Source: Nostoc sp. FACHB-280 | GTDB taxonomy: Bacteria; Cyanobacteriota; Cyanobacteriia; Cyanobacteriales; Nostocaceae | NCBI RefSeq assembly: GCF_014697615.1 | Contig: NZ_JACJSD010000029.1 | Location: forward strand, 1-64,000 | DNA length: 64,000 nt | Direction: 5' to 3' | In this document: one piece after another, positions 45,893-55,839 of the stretch | Numbering within the stretch: position 1 is the first letter of the stretch | How the letters are laid out: each line of letters begins with the position of its first letter | The notes under the pieces: model-generated | The model's database searches: none | Told to the model about the DNA's origin: nothing | Seen by the model: only the letters and a program-made list of their open reading frames with translations | Position numbers and translations under genes: made by a program

Positions 45893-47461
45893 CTAACCAG
45901 AAAGCTCAAAAGGAAAGTCTGTAGCCGTTGCTTCTAATTTAGATAAGATTTGGGGTTTAATTCTTTCGTATTCACTTTTTAGTACATTCTTACTAAGTTG
46001 TGGATCAACAGATGAAGCTGAGATTTGACTTTCTTCAGCCCATTGTTCAAGATTTTTGCGTTGAGCTGTAGCGATACTACAAAGTAGGATATGTGAACAG
46101 CGACTTGGTGCTTCTCTGGCAAAGAATAACAATCGATAATAACCAGTTTTTGCGAGTAATCTAGTTATTTCTTGGCCAAAGCTAGTTTTGAGATCAAGAT
46201 AATAAGGCAGCCACTTTACACCATGTTGCCGATTGTAAATAACCGTAATCCACAGTGTCATCGGATGTGGTGCAGGCAGAAAGAGAAATTGATTATAACG
46301 ATTACAAGCAAACCTTTTGATAATTTCCTGCTGTGGTAGCATCACCCAAAGAGTTGGTAAAACTTCGTTATTCACACAAATTGTTTTGGGGAAGACAATA
46401 TCAGCTATTGGCTTGTTGTCTGGCCAAGCAGTAGAACGTAAAATTTCATCATGTGCAGATAATACCTCTATATCAGCTTTTGTTTTGGGCTGAACTTCTA
46501 CCGGAATTGTTAAGCTACGAGTCGCTACAGCTTTTGGTGCGGGTTTATCTGGTTGAATGATGGGCGAGCGATAATTCTGTTCAATGGATTCTAACGCCTG
46601 CAAAATTTCGCTTACCTTTTGGGGGCGATCGCTTGGTGATTTTGCCAGACAACTCATAACCAAATCTTCTACTTGTTTAGGTAGTTCTAACCCAGGATTC
46701 ACTTCAGCAAACGAACGTGGTTCAAGCAAATGATGGGTTTTGTACCATGCACCAAAGGAATGAGTTGCTGCTACTAACGGCATTTTGCCAGTTAGCATCT
46801 CAAACATCATCACACCTAAACTGTAAATATCTGACCGATTATCTAATTCCTTACCCTCCATCTGTTCGGGAGAAGAATAAGCCAGAGTTCCCAAATAAAA
46901 TTTTGTTTGGTCGTTGCTATTAGCTTGGAGTAACTTAGCAATCCCAAAATCCAGAATTTTGATTAACTCACCAAAGCTGGAGTCTTGAATTACCAGCATA
47001 TTGCTGGGTTTAATATCGCGGTGAATAATTGGGTAAATAGCGCCATCAACGGGAATACCATCATGGGCGCACTGTAACCCCAGCCCAATTTGACGCACCA
47101 TACTCAAGAATCTGGGTAAAGCTAAATGATGCTGACGAATAATTTGACTGAGTCCATGTCCTTGAAGATATTCCATCACGTAAAAGGGCGTGTTATTTTC
47201 ATCTACGCCATAGTCCATGACTCGCACAATATGAATGCTTTTTTGTCCTAGCAAAGCACAGGTTTTCGCTTCTCGCTCAAAGCGTTCTTGTAACCGCATT
47301 TTTTCATTTTGAATCGAGAGGGCGAGAAACTTAACTGCAACTGGTACACCTCCCAACAAAATATCTTTAGCACGATAAACTCGACCCATTGCTCCAGTAC
47401 CAATTAATTCCTGAAGCTGATAGCGTTTGCCGAGTAAGCGTCCAATGTTGGGGTCTGACAT
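45893..47461 (-). CDS. cytosolic Ser/Thr protein kinase (Pkn type)
   Basis: A 522-residue kinase. The catalytic domain (about 10-285) has LIGTGAMGRVYRAKD, Lys in VAVKFL, IHRDIKPSNML, LDFGIAK and the activation-loop end YSSPEQMEG, all intact. The C-terminal 230 residues contain a globular part without membrane helix (WVMLPQQEIIKRFACNRYNQ) and resemble no known domain. Bacterial Hanks-type kinases of this form are common in Nostoc. Lies convergent to nblA. Confidence 0.93.
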   Translation of the reverse strand: MSDPNIGRLLGKRYQLQELIGTGAMGRVYRAKDILLGGVPVAVKFLALSIQNEKMRLQERFEREAKTCALLGQKSIHIVRVMDYGVDENNTPFYVMEYLQGHGLSQIIRQHHLALPRFLSMVRQIGLGLQCAHDGIPVDGAIYPIIHRDIKPSNMLVIQDSSFGELIKILDFGIAKLLQANSNDQTKFYLGTLAYSSPEQMEGKELDNRSDIYSLGVMMFEMLTGKMPLVAATHSFGAWYKTHHLLEPRSFAEVNPGLELPKQVEDLVMSCLAKSPSDRPQKVSEILQALESIEQNYRSPIIQPDKPAPKAVATRSLTIPVEVQPKTKADIEVLSAHDEILRSTAWPDNKPIADIVFPKTICVNNEVLPTLWVMLPQQEIIKRFACNRYNQFLFLPAPHPMTLWITVIYNRQHGVKWLPYYLDLKTSFGQEITRLLAKTGYYRLLFFAREAPSRCSHILLCSIATAQRKNLEQWAEESQISASSVDPQLSKNVLKSEYERIKPQILSKLEATATDFPFELSG

Positions 47462-48270
47462 AAAATATTCGACTCCAAAAGCAGATTGATTTTAAGTGTG
47501 TAGGAAAACAAGTACTTTCAAACGAGTATTTTTGATGGATCTAGAATGAGTTTCTAGAGTAATTAATAAAGTTCAAAAGCAGTTTTTAGTTCTCTGAGGA
47601 GAGCTACTACTTTTGGACTGCGGTTTGTCAGCTAGTGGTTTTTACAACTGGTGGAAGATGCCAATTCAAATCTACGGAATGGTAGATTCATCCTGAAGTT
47701 TGCTCACATTCCGCACGCTGATGTTGATGTATTTCTAGTCTGCCCAAATTTAACTAAATAATTATCTATAGTTTCTATTGATTTACAATTGCTGATATAT
47801 GGCAAAGTGCTGAGTGCTGAGTAGAAACCCAGTAATTTCAAGGACAGGACTCAATACGGTTCAGTTAAGGTGATGAGAGTTGATTTCTCAATTTCTGCTC
47901 TACCTATTAGACAATGAGAAAGATTTGGGGGATTCTCCCCCACACCCCCGATTGGGGGACGGTTGCGTCCCCCAAACCCCCTCCAAAATCATTTTTTCGT
48001 TTTTTATTGAGCCATTAGTTATTATTTGTTGCTTTTGTTGTCATTTAGGATTCTTATCTGAATCGTATTGGGTCAGGACTGATGCACAGGCTATGGAAAG
48101 TTAAACCACTCCAGACGCAAGACGCAGAGTTCCCTGAGAAATGAGAGTTTGAGCGGTTTTTGCATCAGTGCTGAGTGAGTATCTTTACAATTCCTCACTC
48201 AGTAACGCCAGTTGCTACAACGGAGGAAACCTCCGCAACGCACTGGCTCCTCAACACTTTCAACTCAGCA
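47462..48270. repeat. gene-free region with dispersed repeats
   Basis: Includes GTGCTGAGTGCTGAG (47806-47823), a C-rich/G-rich element (47925-47990, GGGGGATTCTCCCCC and GGGGGACGGTTGCGTCCCCC), and a palindromic repeat at 48206-48247 (GCCAGTTGC...GGAGGAAACCTCC...CACTGGC). No gene is supported. Confidence 0.45.
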
Positions 48271-48720
48271 TTATTTGAGTGGTTGCCGTTCTAAGCTGGC
48301 TTCCATTGTACTGGTGAGGGAATGACCGGACATGACACCACAACTTAGATAGTAAGCGTCATCGGAGAGACGATACACTGTTTCAAAGCCACTGCGACGT
48401 TGACGATCGCTCAGTACCCAATAGCGTTGCACAATTGTATCTAGACCAATCCAACCTTCACCTTCAATCTGCCCGAACAAATTATGTTGAAGTAAAAAAG
48501 TATACTGACGTTCACCTTCATGCAAACGCCCTTTATACAGTAAGGAGATTTCTGAGCGATCGCTGCCAGGAAAAATCAGCTTGGTTGCCATTGTAAACCA
48601 GTTATCTCGATTCCAAGCAACTAGGGTCATACCCTTAACGCTGATTGGCATTCCATTGTGTTCTAGCCAATTGCCTTGTAATGACCAGCGTCCTGGTTCC
48701 ATTAAAAAAGTGTGACCCAC
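48271..48720 (-). CDS. unknown protein, probable small beta-barrel
   Basis: A 149-residue soluble protein dominated by alternating beta-strand patterns (GRWSLQGNWLEHNGMPISVK; WFTMATKLIFPG; RQYTFLLQHNLFGQIEGEGW), suggesting a lipocalin-like barrel such as those of cyanobacterial bilin lyases, although the lyase motifs are not evident. The GTG at 48720 is shown; an in-frame ATG is at 48702. It lies 88 bases downstream of anmK on the same strand and may be cotranscribed with it. Confidence 0.6.
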   Translation of the reverse strand: MGHTFLMEPGRWSLQGNWLEHNGMPISVKGMTLVAWNRDNWFTMATKLIFPGSDRSEISLLYKGRLHEGERQYTFLLQHNLFGQIEGEGWIGLDTIVQRYWVLSDRQRRSGFETVYRLSDDAYYLSCGVMSGHSLTSTMEASLERQPLK

Positions 48721-48808
48721 CTTCTCAGTTCCTTGTCTTAATCGAGTAACCTTACGACTTAAAGATATATTTGAAACCTAAAAATGTCAGGTGCTAAGTC
48801 CGCAAAAC

Positions 48809-49969
48809 TTATTTTTTGGCTAGATGAATTTCTCCCAGTAGGACTTCATGGGGTGCGCCTGTGGCTGATGGCAGGTTTCCGGGTATATTTAACTGTCGCC
48901 AGTAGGCTAAAACTGCAAAAGCGATCGCTTCTTTAAAGTCTCCACTCAAGCCGACTTCATCGGTAGTTAAGACGGGGATTGCCTTTAATAATGACTGCAA
49001 ACGTTCTTTTAAATACAGATTCCGACTACCACCACCACATAAAAATACCCGTTGTGGCATTTGCGGTAAAAAGGTTTGGTAACTGTGAACAACAGAGGCT
49101 GCTGTCAGTTCGGTAAGGGTGGCGAGAAAGTCAGCCGGACTGAGTTGATATGGCCCGGCATCTTTTAAACATTGATTTAAGTAATCTACGCCAAATAACT
49201 CACGTCCTGTAGATTTGGGTGGTGGTAGATGAAAGTAATCTTGCTGTAACCACTGTTCTACTAAAGATTGGCAAGGACTACCCGTCGCTGCCCATTTACC
49301 ATCTTCATCATATTTTTTATCACCATTAGTTAAATGGGCTACTGCTAAATCTAATAAGCTATTGCCAGGGCCAGTATCCCAACCGCGCATTTTTTCTAAC
49401 CAGTTGTCGCGGCGGGGTGGGATGTAAGCAACATTACCGATACCGCCTAAATTTTGAATGCAGCGAGCTTCTTCTGGATGACTGAGTAAATAAGCATCAA
49501 CTCTTGGTACCAGGGGTGCGCCATGACCACCAATTGCAATGTCAGCCACACGGAAATTACTGACGGTGGTAATTCCTGTGATACTAGCAATCAATTCACC
49601 CCTTCCCAGTTGCAGGGTATAACCTAGGGACTGGGGTTGCCTAAATCCTTGGCTTTGTGGTGGTCGATGATAAACTGTTTGCCCGTGGGAACCGATTAAA
49701 ATTGCTGGCTGATGATTAGTTTGAATGTTTTGAGCCGCTTGAGCAAAACTAAAGGCGATCGCATCATCTAATGCTGCTAATTCTGCCATTGAAATGGCTT
49801 TCCCTGCACAAACAGCTAAAATACTGTCTCGGAGTTCAGCAGAATAAGGATATGTTTGTCCTGCTAATAACTCGACTTTCAGGTCTAAATCTGTACCAGA
49901 AATATCTACTAAAGCAGCGTCAATGCCATCTACGGATGTACCACTAATTAAACCGATAATGCGAGTCAT
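48809..49969 (-). CDS. anmK: anhydro-N-acetylmuramic acid kinase
   Basis: A 386-residue enzyme that opens the 1,6-anhydro ring of anhydroMurNAc and phosphorylates it with ATP to give MurNAc-6-phosphate in cell-wall recycling. The ATP-binding start [20 protein letters not shown], the central [12 protein letters not shown], and the [12 protein letters not shown] and CGGGSRN segments are diagnostic. Length fits the family (about 370-390). Confidence 0.97.
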   Translation of the reverse strand: MTRIIGLISGTSVDGIDAALVDISGTDLDLKVELLAGQTYPYSAELRDSILAVCAGKAISMAELAALDDAIAFSFAQAAQNIQTNHQPAILIGSHGQTVYHRPPQSQGFRQPQSLGYTLQLGRGELIASITGITTVSNFRVADIAIGGHGAPLVPRVDAYLLSHPEEARCIQNLGGIGNVAYIPPRRDNWLEKMRGWDTGPGNSLLDLAVAHLTNGDKKYDEDGKWAATGSPCQSLVEQWLQQDYFHLPPPKSTGRELFGVDYLNQCLKDAGPYQLSPADFLATLTELTAASVVHSYQTFLPQMPQRVFLCGGGSRNLYLKERLQSLLKAIPVLTTDEVGLSGDFKEAIAFAVLAYWRQLNIPGNLPSATGAPHEVLLGEIHLAKK

Positions 49970-50285
49970 AAAAGATGATTAATAGTTTGATTGCTCAATA
50001 GTTATTAGTCAATTTTGGGTTGACTGCGACCACAATAGTACAGTTGGGGATTTTAAATAAATCAGACAAGTTACTATATCAGTCTGATGACGTATAGTAA
50101 ATCTATCTTAAGTATGTTAAATGAGATTGCCACTCAATACATAATTACTAATGTTCCACTTTTGTTTGTGCAGCGATCGCTCCCTTAATTTAGGCTAATA
50201 GGAGCGATCATTCCTCTATATCAGACCAAATTATTTGGCTGATTAATCTAGTTTTATAGCAATTCTCAATCATTCGTGAATAGCA
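49970..50285. other. gene-free region
   Basis: AT-rich DNA with one GCGATCGC and a nearby inverted GGAGCGATCA-type remnant; no gene seen. Confidence 0.35.
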
Positions 50286-50318
50286 AGATCCCCGACTTCT
50301 TCAAGAAGTCGGGGATCT
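50286..50318. terminator. perfect 33-base palindrome at the end of the GH57-type gene
   Basis: AGATCCCCGACTTCTT and AAGAAGTCGGGGATCT are perfect 16-base arms around one C. It lies 17 bases past the stop of the minus-strand gene. This same palindrome type is scattered in cyanobacterial genomes, so it may be a repeat that doubles as a terminator. Confidence 0.7.
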
Positions 50319-50334
50319 AAGTTTGAGGAATATA

Positions 50335-53016
50335 CTAATCTAACTGACTTAAAATTGCTTTGACATCAACAGCTAACTTTTGACCTAATTTTAATAACTG
50401 CCGACATTGATTCGTATCCTGTTTATTGATCAGGCTGGCAAAACAAGCTGGTGCTATCTGACTGTGCAGACAACTGAAGTATAGTTCTTGAGAACGATAG
50501 AGAGAAATACCCAAGTTGAGTTGATATCCCACATCAATCAATCTTTCTAATAGTTGGATATCGGTGGCAAAACTACCGTTGGTGTCATGTAATAATTGCC
50601 AGAGCGATCGCAAAATCAATTGCTCTAATATTTGCTTACCTTCGGGAATATTTAAGCGACAACGCAGATGCTTGGCTTCTGTGGCGATCGCTTCTAATTC
50701 TACAATGTGATTTCCACAAGATTGCGGTTCTGTGATGTCTTGCTCTAGCGATCGCAATGTTGTCATACAGCGATATCCTAAAGCAATCTCGGCAGCCACT
50801 TGCAATTCTTGGGGTACTTCGAGTTCATCCCGATGAAAGGCCATGAGTACGCCATAATTTTCCCGGTATGTTTGGGTATACAGTTGGTCTAGTCGAGTTA
50901 ATGTTTCTTGATTAATTAACCGCATAATTCGGTGGCGTTCTTCAGCAAATAAATTCTGTAAGCTAAAGGTTTCATTGCCAAATACCTGTGTCATCACCAA
51001 AATAGTCTGGGCTGCACTGGCTTGCTGGAGTGCGGTGAACAATTTTTCTTTTAACTGGCTGTAATCACGTCGCCCAGTAAACTGTTGAATGCAGCAGTGA
51101 AAATCCCAACCGCCTAAATGCAGCACAGCAAACACTAAATGTTCGCTTTCCCAAGTAATTTCGGAAACTAATTTTAAATGTCCGACAACTAAAGTCAACG
51201 CCCCCATTCGTTGCAGTTGATAGTCTAACTCATTCGTTGTGTAGCAATAAACTCGCTTTCTGTGAGTGCTGAGTGCTGAGTGCTGACCGTTACTATTACT
51301 ATTAAACAGCGAAGTAATTGCATAGTGAGCAGCAACTTGCTTGAAGCTAACTTGAGCAGTTAGGACTAACTGACGATATATTTCACCACCATGTTTGAAT
51401 AAGTCTACATTGCTTGGTGCTAAACCCAGGCGTTTGACGAAGCCTTTTTCTAACTGCACACCTGCAACATCTCCCGCCAGTTCTAAGGCGCGGGCGGCGT
51501 AACGCAGAATTTGAGTACCTTCTGGGCGAGATAGTTCTTCAAAAAACCAGCCGCAACTGGTGAACATTAATAAGGAGTGACGCTGCATTTCTAATAAACG
51601 CAAAGCATCTACTTGTTCGGCGGCGTTGAGTTTGTGGGTTTGATGGCGGGAAAGAAAGCGGCTGACATTGGCGGGTGAGCGATCGCGGATGACTTTGATA
51701 TACTCATCCCTAGCTAACCAAGGATCTTTGAAGAATTGCTGACCATATTCTTCGTACACTTCTACTAACTGATCCCGTAGCCAATTTAAGGCATTACGTA
51801 AAGGCCGCCGCCATTTTTGATGCCAAACACCACCCTCACCACCACAACCACAATCATCTTGCCATCTATCGACACCGTGGGCGCAACTCCAAGCGGTGAT
51901 AGGCTTGAGTTCGACTTCCCAAGTTGGTGGGTTTAGGCTGAGGTAGTGGGCAAAATTGGTAACTGTCCAACCATGACGAGGAAATTCGGCTGTAAAGGCG
52001 TAGGCGATGGTTTTTTCTGTGCCTTTTTTATGGTGTCCAAAGGTTTCCCCATCGGTAGCCACAGATATCAATTGGGCGGGACGATGATCCCCACGCACAG
52101 CTGAACCTATACGTCCGGCTAAATGATGGGAACTATAGGTGACATCTGTAAAACCCATATCGCGGGATATGGGGCCATCGTAGAAGAAGATATCTATATA
52201 TTTAGAAGTGTCTGGTGTTGGGAGTGGTGAGTTGAGGATGTCTCCTTTGTCAAATCCCCATTCTTTATTCCCTTTCAAATAGCAACGATAGGGACGGGTG
52301 GGATCAATCTGACTACCGCCAACTTCGTGCCATTCTGGCTGGGGATCATTTTTGGTGGGTAGAGGACGACAACGTTGTGCTTGGGATGGTGCCAAGATAA
52401 TAAAACGAATCCCTTCGGCAATTAAAGCTTCTATAGTTGCGTAGTCTACACCTGTTTCTGCCAACCAGATGCCTTCGGGATCACGGCCAAAGCGGGATTT
52501 GAAGTCTTCTTTACCCCAGCGAATCTGCGTATATTTATCCCGTTCGTTAGCCAAAGGCATGATGATGTGATTATATACTTGCGCGATCGCATTGCCATGA
52601 CCTTGCAGGCGATCGGCACTTTTGGCATCTGCTTCTAATATTCGTTGATAAACCTCCACATCATAGCGTTCTAGCCACGACATCAAGGTAGGGCCAATAT
52701 TAAAGCTGAGATACTCGTAATTATTCACGATCCCCATCACTTCGCCTTGGTCATTCAAGATTCTGGCAAAAGCATTAGGACGATAGCATTCATAGTGAAT
52801 TCGCTCATTCCAATCATGGAAAGGTGCAGCACTGGGTTGACGCTCAATTGCATCTAGATAAGGGTTTTCGCGCGGTGGTTGATAAAAATGACCATGCACT
52901 GTGACATACACACCAGTCGCTGTTTTTAGGGGATCATGCTGGTGAGTATCTTGGACAGTGGAATGATTAATAGACGTAGCGCCAGAGCTAGCTGGCAATT
53001 CAGCAGCAGAAGTCAT
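50335..53016 (-). CDS. glycoside hydrolase family 57-type protein with DUF3536 region
   Basis: An 893-residue cytosolic protein. The N-terminal GH57 barrel (about 36-420) starts VYVTVHGHFYQPPRENPYLD with the HGH strand motif and continues with WLAETGVDY (nucleophile-region Glu) and ATDGETFGHHKKGTE (acid/base-region Asp), so an alpha-glucan-acting enzyme is likely. The C-terminal half (about 500-880) corresponds to DUF3536. Residues about 577-584 (HSALST) are encoded by an AGCACTC repeat inserted in frame. The real substrate is not established for this subfamily. Confidence 0.9.
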   Translation of the reverse strand: MTSAAELPASSGATSINHSTVQDTHQHDPLKTATGVYVTVHGHFYQPPRENPYLDAIERQPSAAPFHDWNERIHYECYRPNAFARILNDQGEVMGIVNNYEYLSFNIGPTLMSWLERYDVEVYQRILEADAKSADRLQGHGNAIAQVYNHIIMPLANERDKYTQIRWGKEDFKSRFGRDPEGIWLAETGVDYATIEALIAEGIRFIILAPSQAQRCRPLPTKNDPQPEWHEVGGSQIDPTRPYRCYLKGNKEWGFDKGDILNSPLPTPDTSKYIDIFFYDGPISRDMGFTDVTYSSHHLAGRIGSAVRGDHRPAQLISVATDGETFGHHKKGTEKTIAYAFTAEFPRHGWTVTNFAHYLSLNPPTWEVELKPITAWSCAHGVDRWQDDCGCGGEGGVWHQKWRRPLRNALNWLRDQLVEVYEEYGQQFFKDPWLARDEYIKVIRDRSPANVSRFLSRHQTHKLNAAEQVDALRLLEMQRHSLLMFTSCGWFFEELSRPEGTQILRYAARALELAGDVAGVQLEKGFVKRLGLAPSNVDLFKHGGEIYRQLVLTAQVSFKQVAAHYAITSLFNSNSNGQHSALSTHRKRVYCYTTNELDYQLQRMGALTLVVGHLKLVSEITWESEHLVFAVLHLGGWDFHCCIQQFTGRRDYSQLKEKLFTALQQASAAQTILVMTQVFGNETFSLQNLFAEERHRIMRLINQETLTRLDQLYTQTYRENYGVLMAFHRDELEVPQELQVAAEIALGYRCMTTLRSLEQDITEPQSCGNHIVELEAIATEAKHLRCRLNIPEGKQILEQLILRSLWQLLHDTNGSFATDIQLLERLIDVGYQLNLGISLYRSQELYFSCLHSQIAPACFASLINKQDTNQCRQLLKLGQKLAVDVKAILSQLD
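51264..51286 (-). repeat. in-frame AGCACTC heptamer repeat in the GH57-type gene
   Basis: Three tandem copies of GAGTGCT on the plus strand (AGCACTC on the coding strand) add the peptide HSALST between the two main domains. Three 7-base units keep the frame. Confidence 0.85.
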
Positions 53017-53663
53017 GTAGTATATTTATCCAAAACAAAAAACTTGCAGCAACACGGAAAGGCTTGTTTTCCAACCTCATCTACACAGGCTTGAACACAA
53101 AATCCGGTATAGACTAAAACTATGGCTATAGGATACACTCTAGTTCTTGAGACAGCAGTCTGACTAGAGTGTGAAATCTGCGTTATCCTATCTCTGTTTC
53201 TCAAGTATTACTAATTTTTCGGCTATTTCACAATTTTAGATTTTAGATTGACCCCACAGATAAATCTGGGTATTTGCACCCTTTAGGGACTATTGGTCAA
53301 CATGAATTGTCTTTCAATCTATTAAACTCTATTTTCTGTGTAGTATGCTACCTGAAAATTGATATTTTTACTACAAAATGTTGCGGAAAATCTGTAAAAC
53401 ACAACGTTAGTTTACATTGTGCATTGATCTGTTTTCATCAATTTTGATAAATTGCCACGAGTTTAGTAAATTCTCTCAATGGGTTAACTAAAGGTTGAGA
53501 GTATCCTATTGGAGTGCTGAGTTATGAGTACTGCGGGGGATGAGGAAGAGAAGCAAAACAGGGAAGAATCATTTTGGTTGACTCACTTTACTTGCTTCAC
53601 TGCCTCATCTTCCCCATATTTCACTCAGCATTTTTCCAGGATAACTTTTACTAAAGTAACCAA
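53017..53663. other. divergent intergenic region of the GH57-type and antiporter genes
   Basis: Contains ACACTCTAGT (53135-53144) and ACTAGAGTGT (53163-53172), a perfect 10-base inverted repeat with an 18-base spacer, about 120 bases before the GH57-type start. A 75-codon frame at 53524-53751 overlaps the antiporter start and is not credited as a gene. Confidence 0.4.
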
Positions 53664-54755
53664 ATGTCAGGTAAAAACATTCTTTTTTTCGTGCTGTTAC
53701 TGTTTATTCCCGTATCCCTGGCGGCGCATTTTCTCGAATGGGGAGACTTAATAGTGTTTGTCACTGCTGGTTTGGCAATTTTGCCTTTAGCAGCTTGGAT
53801 GGGAACAGCAACAGAGGAAATTGCTGTGGTGGTCGGCCCAACGCTGGGAGGGTTATTAAACGCCACCTTTGGTAATGCAACAGAATTAATCATTGCTTTA
53901 GTTGCTTTGCAAGCCGGACTGGTTGGTGTAGTCAAAGCCAGTATCACAGGGTCAATTGTCAGTAACTTATTACTGGTGATGGGTCTTTCGATGTTTTTAG
54001 GAGGACTGCGCCACAAAGAACAAACATTTCAACCGATTGTGGCGCGTGTAAATGCTTCCTCCATGAATCTGGCGGTGATTGCTATGTTACTCCCCACGGC
54101 AATGAACTATACTTCCCAAGGAATTAATGAACAAACTCTACAAAATCTTTCCTTGGCTGTGGCAGTGGTGTTAATTGTGGTTTATGCCTTGACATTGCTG
54201 TTTTCGATGAAAACCCATACTTATTTGTATGATGTCGGCGTGGCTGAGGCGGAAGACAATGAAGGTTCCCACGAGAAACCAAATATGTGGTTGTGGACTG
54301 GGGTGTTATTGGTTTGTACCTTACTAGTCGCACTGGAATCAGAAATGTTAGTAGATTCCTTAGAAACCGCCACATCCCAATTAGGTTTAACAGCACTGTT
54401 TACAGGTGTAATTTTAGTGCCAATTGTGGGTAATGCCGCAGAACACGCCACGGCTGTGACTGTAGCAATGAAAGACAAAATGGATCTTTCTGTATCTGTA
54501 GCTGTGGGTTCCAGTATGCAGATTGCTTTATTTGTAGCCCCAGTATTAGTCATCGCCGGGTGGATATTTGGTCAACCAATGGATTTAGATTTTAATCCCT
54601 TTGAATTGGTAGCTGTGGCTGTGTCGGTATTAATTGCCAACAGTATTAGTTCTGATGGTAAATCTAATTGGTTGGAAGGTACTTTGTTGTTAGCTGCATA
54701 TACAGTTTTAGGTTTTGCTTTTTACTTCCATCCAGTAATTACCAGTATTGGATAG
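53664..54755 (+). CDS. calcium/proton antiporter (CAX family)
   Basis: A 363-residue polytopic membrane protein exchanging cytosolic Ca2+ for H+. The two inverted alpha repeats of the family are present: GGLLNATFGNATELIIALVA (near 54-73) and IVGNAAEHATAVTVAMKDKM (near 255-275), whose acidic and Asn residues bind the cation. An acidic loop (GVAEAEDNEGSHEKP, about 190-204) separates the halves. About eleven helices. A HIP1-pair hairpin lies right behind the gene. Confidence 0.95.
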   Translation: MSGKNILFFVLLLFIPVSLAAHFLEWGDLIVFVTAGLAILPLAAWMGTATEEIAVVVGPTLGGLLNATFGNATELIIALVALQAGLVGVVKASITGSIVSNLLLVMGLSMFLGGLRHKEQTFQPIVARVNASSMNLAVIAMLLPTAMNYTSQGINEQTLQNLSLAVAVVLIVVYALTLLFSMKTHTYLYDVGVAEAEDNEGSHEKPNMWLWTGVLLVCTLLVALESEMLVDSLETATSQLGLTALFTGVILVPIVGNAAEHATAVTVAMKDKMDLSVSVAVGSSMQIALFVAPVLVIAGWIFGQPMDLDFNPFELVAVAVSVLIANSISSDGKSNWLEGTLLLAAYTVLGFAFYFHPVITSIG

Positions 54756-54771
54756 TGATAATTATGCAGAT

Positions 54772-54803
54772 AGCGATCGCTGTTACTTTTGTGAGCGATC
54801 GCT
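54772..54803. terminator. hairpin made of two HIP1 sites after the antiporter gene
   Basis: AGCGATCGCT occurs at 54772-54781 and 54794-54803 with a 12-base loop; because the word is palindromic the two copies can pair. No T-run, so termination is uncertain. The remaining 54804-55147 stretch is AT-rich and gene-free. Confidence 0.45.
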
Positions 54804-55147
54804 TCTGCTAAGAGATAGAATTAATTTGACTTTTTGTGCGCTACGTAACCAGATTTTTGTATCTTTATCAAGTCTGAAAAATCAAAGTAATTTCTTATTC
54901 AAATCTTATTAACCATCAGAGATACTGCTTCAGATAGAGTCAATTTTTTATTATCTAGAGTTTATTATTTTCAAGGAAAGCAGGGACATAAAAGCAAATA
55001 GACTAGTTATGCTCGATTGTGTCAGTCATGATTGAGGATTACTAGGCAAACTCCGTTGTTTATGATTACGCAAAATTATTATATTTTTTTATTTTTAGGA
55101 CACACCATTCCGGAACTACGACAATTTTTCTGTCAAAGGAAATATGG

Positions 55148-55771
55148 GTGTTAATAACATCAAAAAAAATGAGTGATATTGTCCTGCTGATGACGGGCGT
55201 GTTAATTGCCAAACAACCATCTCCGTCTCATATCAACCAGCAGCCTGTAATTCAGATAGATAATGGCGTGCAGAAAACACCACAGGGGCAGTCATCTCAA
55301 TTCGATTTAAATAGAAAAACCACGCCGTCTGAATTCATGCAGCTTCAAGAAAAACCTGAAGCTACTCTAGTAGCTTTTAATGCTAATTCTGAAAAAAATC
55401 TAGTAAAAAAAACAGACAAAAAACCTACTAAAGACTTATATAGCGTATCAGAATTTAAGAACTTTCAACCTGTAAATATCAAGTTTCCGCGTTCACAACG
55501 CCTCATCGCCCAAAAATTGAGCGACGATGAACTTTTATTAGCTAGGTCTACAAGATTGGGTGGTCGTACTGTACCTAATTTACGTTTTGGAAATTCAGGT
55601 CTAGCTGTGAGAGTTTTACAAAAGTTACTCATAGCTAATGGCTATACAATTCGTATAGATGGGGTTTATGGTGCGTTAACAGAAAGTGCTGTTAAAGCCT
55701 TTCAAAATCGTCGCAATATCAATGTAGATGGCATAGTCGGCCCAAGAACTTGGTTTCATCTAACAAGATAA
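55148..55771 (+). CDS. exported peptidoglycan-binding-domain protein
   Basis: A 207-residue protein. A short hydrophobic N-terminus (DIVLLMTGVLIA, about 9-20) may act as signal sequence; a low-complexity Gln/Lys-rich linker (about 25-125) leads to one PG_binding_1 domain (about 138-205: LRFGNSGLAVRVLQKLL, then GVYGALTESAVKAFQ and VDGIVGPRTW). It should bind the cell wall; no catalytic domain is attached. The GTG at 55148 has AAAGGA seven bases upstream; an ATG at 55169 is possible. Confidence 0.85.
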   Translation: MLITSKKMSDIVLLMTGVLIAKQPSPSHINQQPVIQIDNGVQKTPQGQSSQFDLNRKTTPSEFMQLQEKPEATLVAFNANSEKNLVKKTDKKPTKDLYSVSEFKNFQPVNIKFPRSQRLIAQKLSDDELLLARSTRLGGRTVPNLRFGNSGLAVRVLQKLLIANGYTIRIDGVYGALTESAVKAFQNRRNINVDGIVGPRTWFHLTR

Positions 55772-55776
55772 ACATG

Positions 55777-55820
55777 AAAGTAAAAAGGCAAAATAAAATA
55801 AGCTTTTGCCTTTTTACTTT
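55777..55820. terminator. bidirectional terminator
   Basis: Perfect 17-base arms AAAGTAAAAAGGCAAAA and TTTTGCCTTTTTACTTT around a 10-base loop, with T-rich flanks on both strands, between two convergent genes (peptidoglycan-binding protein and sucrose synthase). Confidence 0.9.
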
Positions 55821-55839
55821 TTACTTTTACCTTAAATCA

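Noticed and set aside
47880-48104. 74-codon frame
   Set aside because: It crosses the GGGGGATTCTCCCCC repeat element and shows no plausible protein.
53524-53751. 75-codon frame before the antiporter
   Set aside because: It overlaps the well-supported antiporter start in another frame and begins in a repeat (GTGCTGAG-like).
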